45,148 nucleotides of DNA from Microvirga arabica (GTDB taxonomy: Bacteria > Pseudomonadota > Alphaproteobacteria > Rhizobiales > Beijerinckiaceae). Below the pieces are notes generated by a model. That model was not told the DNA's origin, searched no databases, and was given only the letters and a program-made list of their open reading frames with translations. The stretch lies in contig NZ_JAFBID010000050.1 of assembly GCF_016811235.1 (NCBI RefSeq), forward strand, positions 1 through 45,148. The letters are read 5' to 3'. Positions within the stretch are counted from its first letter, which is position 1. Each line of letters opens with the position of its first letter. The position numbers and the translations under genes were made by a program. Positions 39,451-45,148 of the stretch are shown piece after piece.

Positions 39451-40328
39451 GACCGCACGCTTCCGATGTGCTGCTGACGGCCATCGCGCCTGCCATCTGG
39501 GGCAGCACCTATCTCGTTACTACGCAGCTTTTGCCCCAAGGATATCCTTTGACCGTGGCTATGCTGCGGGCGCTCCCAGCTGGGCTCCTTCTGTTGCTGA
39601 TCGTCCGGCAGCTTCCGACGGGAGTCTGGTGGTTCCGCGCCTTCGTGCTCGGGGCGCTCAATTTTTCAATTTTCTGGTGGATGCTGTTCATCTCCGCCTA
39701 CCGGCTTCCGGGCGGCATGGCCGCCACGGTCGGCGCCGTCCAGCCGCTGATTGTGGTCGTGCTCGCCTATCTTGTCCTGGGCTCAGCCATAAAGCTCCTG
39801 TCGCTCTGCGCTGCGCTTGGCGGCATGGTCGGCGTAGGCTTGCTGATCCTGACGCCGCAGGCCACGCTGGATCCGCTCGGGGTCGCTGCCGGTCTCGCCG
39901 GCGCGGCGTCGATGGCGGGAGGGACGGTGCTCAGCCGGCGCTGGCAGCCACCCGTCTCGCTGTTGACCTTCACCGCCTGGCAACTGAGCGCAGGCGGCCT
40001 TCTGCTTCTCCCGGCGGCATTATGGTTCGAGCCGCCCTTACCTTCGCTGACTGCTGCCAACGTCCTCGGCCTTGCCTATCTTGGTCTGATCGGAGCAGCA
40101 CTGACGTACATCGTCTGGTTCCGCGGCATTGCCCGGCTAGAGCCGGCCGCAGTCGCCCCACTTGGGCTTCTCAGCCCTTTGACGGCGGTCGTTCTCGGCT
40201 GGCTGGTGCTGTCTCAGCACCTCACCGCAATGCAGTTTGTCGGCATGGCTGTGGTGCTGTTCAGCGTCTGGCTGAGCCAGCGCGCCCAATGGATCGTTCC
40301 GCCTGCACCTCTCCAGACGGCGCGATGA
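39447..40328 (+). CDS. EamA/DMT-superfamily exporter
   Basis: 293 residues with ten predicted spans in two EamA repeats. The N-terminus has LLTAIAPAIWGSTYLVTTQL with the typical WGS/T-Y, then MLRALPAGLLLLLIVRQLPT; the second repeat has YLGLIGAALTYIVWFRGIAR, LEPAAVAPLGLLSPLTAVVL and GMAVVLFSVWLSQR. Family members export amino acids, metabolites or drugs. The start codon overlaps the nitroreductase stop (ATGA), so translation is coupled. Intact. Confidence 0.92.
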   Translation: MRPHASDVLLTAIAPAIWGSTYLVTTQLLPQGYPLTVAMLRALPAGLLLLLIVRQLPTGVWWFRAFVLGALNFSIFWWMLFISAYRLPGGMAATVGAVQPLIVVVLAYLVLGSAIKLLSLCAALGGMVGVGLLILTPQATLDPLGVAAGLAGAASMAGGTVLSRRWQPPVSLLTFTAWQLSAGGLLLLPAALWFEPPLPSLTAANVLGLAYLGLIGAALTYIVWFRGIARLEPAAVAPLGLLSPLTAVVLGWLVLSQHLTAMQFVGMAVVLFSVWLSQRAQWIVPPAPLQTAR

Positions 40329-40559
40329 GTGCGCGTGGGTAGCCCGACAACAAATCTGCTGACCGGAGCCTATCGATGATCGACGTTCCTGTTCTCTTAG
40401 CGGGAGCTATGATCCTGGATAGCGTCTTCGGGTTTCATCGCCAGCCGAGTCGCACCGAGCAGCGCATGGTCAATTGCCAGGCTGATCCTGAGCAACATGA
40501 TGAACGGCGTGAGCCAATTCCCACAGTCACATGCCACCTGTAGTGACACATCCATATCA

Positions 40560-41156
40560 TTATGAGGATCCAGGCTCGACTAACATTCCGCGCAGTAGCA
40601 GCTTGAGCGCGGCGGCACCTTGTGCCAGGCGCACATTGCCGTCATCTTCCTCCGCGATCCAGAAGGCGGTTTCCGCCAAGCCGCCGTAGATCAGCAGTGC
40701 CAAGGCTCGAGGGTCAGCCTGAGCAACGACGCCCTGTTGGATAAGGTTGTCGATCAGGCGCTGCATCGAGGCAATGCAATGTCGCTGGGAATTCGGCAAA
40801 GTGCCACCCAGCACGGCGCGTGCGTCGCGCAGCACTATGCGCTGGATTTCCGGTTCAAGCGCCATCTCCAGATAGGCACGGCAACGGTCACAAAAGCCCT
40901 GCCAGGCGTCCTCGGCGGTGCCTGAGATGGCCTGCAAGCGGAGATCCGTTTCCGCATCGATCTGCTCCACCACTGCCGCTAGCAGACCCTTCTTGTCACC
41001 AAAGTGGTGGTAGAGCGCACCCCGAGTTAGGCCTGCCTGGGCGGTAAGGTCATCCATGGATGTGTCGGCGTAGCCACGCTCGCCAAAGACCCTGCGTGCG
41101 GTTGCCAGCAACGTCGCGCGGGTCGCTTCCATCGCAGCGCGGGTGCGGCGAACCAT
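40560..41156 (-). CDS. TetR-family repressor
   Basis: 198 residues. The HTH at about 10-56 reads RATLLATARRVFGERGYADT, SMDDLTAQAGLTRGALYHHF and GDKKGLLAAVVEQ. The C-terminal domain resembles the TetR_C_11/AcrR-like group (RAYLEMALEPEIQRIVLRDA, RALALLIYGGLAETAFW). It is divergent from the MFS exporter with palindromic operators just before its start, so it likely represses both. Confidence 0.93.
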   Translation of the reverse strand: MVRRTRAAMEATRATLLATARRVFGERGYADTSMDDLTAQAGLTRGALYHHFGDKKGLLAAVVEQIDAETDLRLQAISGTAEDAWQGFCDRCRAYLEMALEPEIQRIVLRDARAVLGGTLPNSQRHCIASMQRLIDNLIQQGVVAQADPRALALLIYGGLAETAFWIAEEDDGNVRLAQGAAALKLLLRGMLVEPGSS

Positions 41157-41193
41157 CGATCCTCTCCTTACATACGTGCCGAATGATTATTTA

Positions 41194-41208
41194 CATACGA
41201 TTCGTATG
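41194..41208. promoter_or_regulatory. TetR operator, main palindrome
   Basis: CATACGA-T-TCGTATG is a perfect 7-bp dyad around a central base, 38 bp before the tetR start. A weaker relative, CATACG...ATG, is at 41171-41185. Confidence 0.65.
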
Positions 41209-41664
41209 AATATATAAACTGATTCATACGGGCTGTATCTATTGCCCCGCACCTGCCATCGTTGCCAAGTGGGCACTTCGGAGAAGACATGTTTATCCTC
41301 CACCGAAAACCCTGTGCTGTGCCCCCCTCAAGGGCCTTGCCCCTGACGAAACGCTGGCATGGCTTCCGCTACGGACAAAGAGTATCAGCATCATCAGATT
41401 CCGTCGGACCTCCGGGCCGGCTGCCGCAGTTTTGTCAACTGTTGTACTGACCTAGGCGCTGCTGACACCGCAGGTCTCTCGCCCTGGAGATCGACACGAT
41501 CAAAACCGTGTCTCACCGACGGCAGCCACCAATCGCATTCCCTAGCGCTCTGCTGCGGGCCGCCCTTTGGGTACTCGCGCATGCGTGTGTACGTCTCTCC
41601 CCTGCACCTGATGCTGTGTGGGGTCAGCACTGTCTTCCTCTTCATCCCAAAGGATCTAGACACC
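41209..41664. other. Long leader before the MFS gene
   Basis: After the operators about 430 bases carry no recognised gene. Open frame continues in phase with the MFS protein from 41359, but its N-terminal 100 residues look non-protein-like, so it is taken as leader. Confidence 0.4.
41226..41238. promoter_or_regulatory. Second TetR operator-like dyad
   Basis: ATAC-GGGCT-GTAT repeats the half-sites of the main operator. CGTATGAAT (41203-41211) and ATTCATACG (41222-41230) also form an inverted pair that bridges the two sites, suggesting cooperative binding. Confidence 0.45.
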
Positions 41665-42897
41665 ATGAGTATGTCTTCATCTGCTGCTGAAACACCTGTG
41701 CGGCACCCGTGGCTGGCAGTGACCGCAGTAGGTCTTGCTACCTTCTCAGTCGTAACAACGGAAATGCTTCCGGTGGGTCTGCTAACGCCGATTGCCAGCA
41801 CTCTTGAGACTTCCACCGGAACTGCTGGCTTGATGATCTCACTGCCGGCTTTGCTGGCGGCCTTGTTTGCACCGCTGGTGGTGATTGCTTCCGGAGGGCA
41901 CGATCGCCGCAGGATTCTGTGCGGCTTGCTGGGATTGTTGGTGATCGCCAATATTGCATCAGCTCTGGCGGTAAGCCTGCCTTGGATGCTGGTCGCTCGT
42001 ATTCTCGTTGGCTTCTGTATGGGCGGCATCTGGGCAATTGCTGGTGGTTTGGCTTCCCGGCTCGTTCCTGAACACTCTGTTGGCTTGGCAACCTCCATCA
42101 TCTTTGGCGGAGTAGCGGCCGCCTCGGTGCTGGGCGTTCCGCTCGGGGCACTGATCGGCGACCTCGCGGGGTGGCGCTGGGCATTTGGCAGTATGGCGTT
42201 GCTCAGCGGGTTGGTGCTCAGCCTGCATCTAGCAGTCATTCCTTCGCTACCCGTCGCGAGTTCGGCGACCATCCGCCAATTTAGACAACAACTTGGCAAT
42301 AGGAAACTTCAAGTCGGGCTGGCCATGACACTGTTACTGGTGGCTGGCCACTTTGGAGCATTCACCTTCGTGCGCCCACTGCTGCTGTCGTTGTCTGGGT
42401 TTGATGCACAATGGATCGGCGGACTGCTGTTCGCTTACGGAATCATGGGAATTGCGGGCAATTTCCTAGCCGGCATCATCGCAGCGCGCCGCACGACACT
42501 GACCTTAATGGGGATTGCACTAGGATTACTGCTCACGCCAGTTCTGTTTCTGGTCATTGGCAACTCAAATGCCGGCGGTGGTGTGGCGCTATTAGGCTGG
42601 GGTTTGGCCTATGGCGGCGTTTCAGTCGGCTTGATGACCTGGATAATGAAAGTTGCGCCGCGCGCCGTAGAGACCGCCACGGCGTTGTATGTTGGTATTT
42701 TCAATATCGGCATTGCGCTAGGATCCTGGGCCGGGGGTCGGATTGTGGATGCCTTTGGCCTGACAGCTAATCTGTGGCTGGCTGGTGCAGCTGCTGCTGT
42801 AGCATTGCTCCTGATCATGGGCATCGGGGTGACCGAGCAAAAGCAGGGAGCAGCTAATCGCCGCGCTCGCGGCCGCCCGTGGGGCACAGATGTCTAG
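41665..42897 (+). CDS. MFS (DHA1-type) efflux transporter
   Basis: A 410-residue transporter with 12 spans. The start is MSMSSSAAETPVRHPWLAVT, with AAGGA before the ATG at 41665. Spans 1-2 read VGLATFSVVTTEMLPVGLLT then IASTLETSTGTAGLMISLPA, the pattern of the NepI/SotB/AraJ group (export of sugars, purine nucleosides or drugs); GHDRRRILCGLLG is the loop-2 motif A variant and WMLVARILVGFCMGGIWAIA is span 4. The second half has VGIFNIGIALGSWAGGRIVD (motif C-like). Intact. Controlled by the divergent TetR, a common transferable efflux module. Confidence 0.92.
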   Translation: MSMSSSAAETPVRHPWLAVTAVGLATFSVVTTEMLPVGLLTPIASTLETSTGTAGLMISLPALLAALFAPLVVIASGGHDRRRILCGLLGLLVIANIASALAVSLPWMLVARILVGFCMGGIWAIAGGLASRLVPEHSVGLATSIIFGGVAAASVLGVPLGALIGDLAGWRWAFGSMALLSGLVLSLHLAVIPSLPVASSATIRQFRQQLGNRKLQVGLAMTLLLVAGHFGAFTFVRPLLLSLSGFDAQWIGGLLFAYGIMGIAGNFLAGIIAARRTTLTLMGIALGLLLTPVLFLVIGNSNAGGGVALLGWGLAYGGVSVGLMTWIMKVAPRAVETATALYVGIFNIGIALGSWAGGRIVDAFGLTANLWLAGAAAAVALLLIMGIGVTEQKQGAANRRARGRPWGTDV

Positions 42898-43179
42898 CTG
42901 GTATGATGGATTCCTGTTGGCCAAGGAACATTCTGTGGCAGAGGCGGCCCGCCGCTACCGAGGAGACCGCTCCAGTGTGCACGGGCGGCTGACTCTGTCC
43001 TAGGCCTAGCATGAGCTACCGCACTCCGCGATCCGTTGCACAGAGGGCGCCCTGTCGTCCCCGACACTCACATGGCAGCGGCTTGCGACAGTCTCGGCCA
43101 ACTGCCGGCGCTGGTGCAGCTGCCAGGCAGCAAGCCGACCGTGAAAGGCCTCGCGGTCAACCTCCGCAAGCTGACATCA
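42898..43179. other. Decayed sequence downstream of the MFS gene
   Basis: No intact gene. Just after the MFS stop, in another frame, the plus strand reads FLLAKEHSVAEAARRYRGDR then SSVHGRLTLS-stop (to 42998), which looks like the N-terminal HTH of a transposase or integrase and could be a remnant. The remainder is unassigned. Confidence 0.3.
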
Positions 43180-43590
43180 AGGCAAGATCGAGTGCGAATT
43201 TGTAATGCGTGCTATCCGCTGGCTTTTCTGCCGGTTAGGCAAAAGCCCGTCAATGCACATCCCGATCGGGCTTGGGGTAGATCTCGGTTGAGAAGCTGCC
43301 ACGGGAGCGGCCCAGTGCCCGTCTGTTCTGCCCCCTTTTGCACCTGCGGTCGAGATATGGGCGCACGACCGTGGATCCGGACATCCGCATGAGATGAGTG
43401 GTCACCCTGAGCGCTGCCAACGCGTCGAAGAAGACCTCAAACATGGCCGCCCGGCCCAAACGCCAGAAGCGTTTCCAATCCGAACTCCAAGGCTCGATGA
43501 CTTCAGGTAGGCCGCCATGTGATGTTGTGGGCCGTGCAGTAATGCAGCAGCTCAAGGATGCGGCGGTCATTGCTGCCCTTGGGGCCCCGC
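43180..43590 (-). pseudogene. IS5-family transposase remnant
   Basis: The minus strand reads SSDWKRFWRLGRAAMFEVFF, DALAALRVTTHLMRM, GSTVVRPYLDRRCKRGQNRR and ALGRSRGSFSTEIYPKPD. It matches IS5-type transposases ('FDSTVVRAHVSAAGAKGGQ..QALGRSRGGFSTKIH'), with the first catalytic Asp (DST) changed to Gly and stops following. Inactive. Confidence 0.7.
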
Positions 43591-43592
43591 TA

Positions 43593-43704
43593 GCGCATCG
43601 TGCGAAAAAGTGGATCCGATTTTTCGCTCTCAACGATGCGCTCTTCAATGATTGGAGCATCGGATCAGATCGCAAAAGTGGATTCCACTTTTGGGTCCGA
43701 TGCT
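43593..43704. repeat. Composite double-hairpin intergenic repeat
   Basis: Two adjacent long dyads. The first has arms GCGCATCGT (43593-43601) and ACGATGCGC (43633-43641) and inner TGCGAAAAA/TTTTTCGC. The second has arms AGCATCGGA (43656-43664) and TCCGATGCT (43696-43704) with inner CAAAAGTGGA/TCCACTTTTG. The two units are variants of one theme (GCATCG, AAAGTGGATC). This looks like a REP/RIME-type dispersed element of Hyphomicrobiales. Confidence 0.7.
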
Positions 43705-43968
43705 TTAGGAGCACGAGGCAGCACCGTCGAATGATCATCCTCCGTCATTCCTGCAAGGATGGTCAAGCCTCCTGAAGCCGGCCGCCGTGAGTCATTGACG
43801 CGCTGAATTGGGATGTACTTACCCGTTGCCCGGCTCCTTTCGCTCACATGGTCTGAGGTGAACTACGCAAATTGACTTGTTCGATCCCGGTCAGCAAAAT
43901 ACTCTAAGGTCTGCACCTTGTCATGTTTCTTGGATGACAGAATTTCCACTTCAGAATGAGATACATCG

Positions 43969-44532
43969 ATGCCACCTGAGCTTCGTGAAGTTCCTACCGA
44001 AATCAGAACAGCTCGCCTTGTGCTTCGCCGTCCTCAGCCTGGTGACGGCGCACACCTGCATGCCGCCATCCACACTTCCCTGCCGGAACTGAAGCCTTGG
44101 GCGCCTTGGGCACAGAAGCCGCTTGATGCTGAGGGATACGAGGTCAGCCTTCGCCATGCAGCGAGCCGATTTCTGGTGCGTCAGGAGCTACGCTACCTGA
44201 TATTTGATGCTTCTCAGCAGACCTTGATGGGCAGCACCGGCTTCCACGCTCTAGACTGGAGCGTTCCCAAAGCGGAGATCGGGTATTGGATTGCAACGCC
44301 CCACGCTGGGCAAGGTTATGTGACGGAGGCAGTGGAAGCCCTAACGGAGTTCGGGTTTGATACCTTAGGCTTCCGGCGTATCGAAATTCGTTGCGATCCC
44401 CTGAACGAGCGCAGTCACACGATTGCTCGACGATTGAATTATCAACTTGACGGGCATTTGGTGAACAATGTTGTCGCAGCCGATGATCCCTCGTGCCTGC
44501 GAGACACCCTTATATTCTCCCGGGTGCGCTGA
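43969..44532 (+). CDS. GNAT N-acetyltransferase, RimJ/RimL type
   Basis: 187 residues. IRTARLVLRRPQPGDGAHLH at about 12-31 is the RimJ/RimL start. The acetyl-CoA site region is EIGYWIATPHAGQGYVTEAV at about 103-122 (usual 'R/Q-x-x-G-x-G/A', here HAGQGY), and ALTEFGFDTLGFRRIEIRCD with PLNERSHTIARRLNY follows. These enzymes acetylate protein N-termini or small amines; the target cannot be inferred. Stands alone between repeats. Confidence 0.9.
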   Translation: MPPELREVPTEIRTARLVLRRPQPGDGAHLHAAIHTSLPELKPWAPWAQKPLDAEGYEVSLRHAASRFLVRQELRYLIFDASQQTLMGSTGFHALDWSVPKAEIGYWIATPHAGQGYVTEAVEALTEFGFDTLGFRRIEIRCDPLNERSHTIARRLNYQLDGHLVNNVVAADDPSCLRDTLIFSRVR

Positions 44533-44674
44533 GCGTTAAACTTCAATGTCGGCTCGACCTCCTCAGGGGAACTTGGACTGATCCTCAAATCCGGTTTCTC
44601 AGTACGTGTTTCGCCTCAAGTCCGAAGCTGGATCGAGATAGTAGCCTCGCCGATCCCCGTGACTGGAGTGTTGC

Positions 44675-44716
44675 GGAGACACCCATAACGGGGTCCAGTG
44701 CGTTATGGGTGTCTCC
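44675..44716 (+). terminator. Perfect 16-bp hairpin after the GNAT gene
   Basis: GGAGACACCCATAACG (44675-44690) and its exact complement (44701-44716) enclose a 10-base loop. No T-run follows. It could be a terminator, but the length and perfection also fit a MITE or transposon end pair. Confidence 0.5.
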
Positions 44717-44941
44717 AGCATTAGGTAGCAAACGCCACCAGAGTTGAACCCTGCTTTTAGCTATCTTCCGGCGAATTGCCCGGAAGGCTTGTCGGCTCCA
44801 GACCAGCATGGCGGACAGCAAGCCCTCCGCTAACCCCTTATGAACCTGGAGCTGTGGCATGGGAGTCGATCCCACCTCGGACGAGTAAGCCGCAACAACG
44901 CTTATCTTGTTGTTGCGGCGTCTGTCGAACCGAACCCAGCC
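44717..44941. other. Region without recognised gene
   Basis: A frame on the minus strand (44585-44875) is open but unrecognised and runs through the hairpin. No tRNA fold could be supported. Confidence 0.35.
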
Positions 44942-45148
44942 TGGCCGGCCCCCATGAGGTGGTCCGGGGTTAATGTTAGTGCATGATCGGCTTGAAGCGC
45001 TTGGGTTTGGAGGTCCAGGGCCAGGGTTAGCTTCCGTCGGCCACTGAACCCTTCGCTACCGGCGAAGGGCTTATCCGCAAAGCATATTCCTGCGGCGTGC
45101 TGTTTCCAAGAGCCATGTGAGGACGGCTCTCATTGTACTCCTTCCGCC
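44942..45148 (-). mobile_element. IS3-family element, right end (runs off window)
   Basis: TGGCCGGCCCCCATGAGGTG at 44942 is the terminal-repeat pattern of IS407-like IS3 elements (TGACCTGCCCCCA...GGTGGTCC). The transposase tail follows inward. The end aligns with the decayed end at 14414. Confidence 0.6.
45027..45148 (-). CDS. IS3-family transposase OrfB, C-terminus (partial)
   Basis: Read leftward from the window edge: RKEYNESRPHMALGNSTPQE then YALRISPSPVAKGSVADGS and TAA at 45027-45029. 'YNxxRPHxALGxxTPxEYA' is the C-terminal signature of IS3-family integrase-type transposases (rve_3). The catalytic core lies beyond the window. Confidence 0.85.
   Translation of the reverse strand, partial: RKEYNESRPHMALGNSTPQEYALRISPSPVAKGSVADGS

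Noticed and set aside
44840..44935. tRNA-like stretch around GGGAGTCGATCCCACC
   Set aside because: It has a T-arm-like stem-loop but no matching acceptor, D-arm or anticodon stem on either strand.
1..45148. CRISPR arrays, prophage modules, plasmid replication genes
   Set aside because: No regularly spaced direct repeats, phage structural genes or repABC-type genes were seen.

Overview
The window looks like an accessory, mobile-element-rich segment of an alphaproteobacterium. The gene families (GYD protein, CsbD, an orphan NepR-like protein, IHF-beta, tandem PAS-GGDEF-EAL, tripartite and peptide-type transporters) and the GGAAC-type stress promoters suggest Hyphomicrobiales, probably Methylobacteriaceae or Microvirga-like. 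This is inferred from protein character only. No rRNA, tRNA, CRISPR array or replication gene was recognised.

Layout. 1-1.6 kb: the end of an IS6-type transposase and an IS110/IS1111-type element. 1.65-11.2 kb: a divergent IclR regulator and a seven-gene operon made of a degenerate amidohydrolase-fold protein, a complete peptide/opine-type ABC importer (two permeases, two ATPases, one binding protein) and an ADP-forming acyl-CoA synthetase. It reads as uptake, processing and CoA-activation of an unknown organic acid, amide or ester. 11.2-15.4 kb: a gene graveyard with an ALA synthase N-terminus, a thiolase C-terminus, a PaaI-type thioesterase with stops and a frameshift, an IS3-type transposase tail and a receiver-domain tail, around two intact oxidoreductases (a quinone reductase and an SDR).

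15.5-21.5 kb: small genes of a stress/envelope type (GYD, metallo-hydrolase, CsbD, NepR-like, a YqjD/DUF883-like membrane protein, a paralogous pair of unknown proteins, IHF-beta, a J-domain fragment). Two of them have GGAAC-N16-AGTT promoters, the pattern of the alphaproteobacterial general stress sigma factor EcfG. 21.5-25.75 kb: an IS6-family element, then a tnpA-only Tn3-family element with 49-bp inverted repeats. The latter separates two unrelated gene fragments, one of them the thiD C-terminus. 25.9-29.9 kb: a TRAP-type solute-binding protein overlapping the thiD remnant, and a four-PAS GGDEF-EAL c-di-GMP protein.

30.7-36.6 kb: a LysR regulator divergent from a six-gene redox cluster (AhpD-like, VOC, CtaG/Cox11, a PNPOx-FNR-ferredoxin fusion, an HPP-family membrane protein and a Tat-exported metallo-beta-lactamase-fold protein) that ends in a strong hairpin. 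37-40.3 kb: a GST remnant, then a LysR regulator divergent from a nitroreductase and a translationally coupled DMT exporter. 40.5-42.9 kb: a TetR/MFS efflux pair with palindromic operators. 42.9-45.1 kb: an IS5 remnant, a composite hairpin repeat, a GNAT acetyltransferase, a perfect 16-bp hairpin, and the end of an IS3-family element that runs off the window.

The strongest leads are the metal-ligand-less amidohydrolase in the ABC/CoA-ligase operon, the uncharacterised LysR-linked redox cluster, and the stress-promoter cluster around an orphan NepR-like gene.
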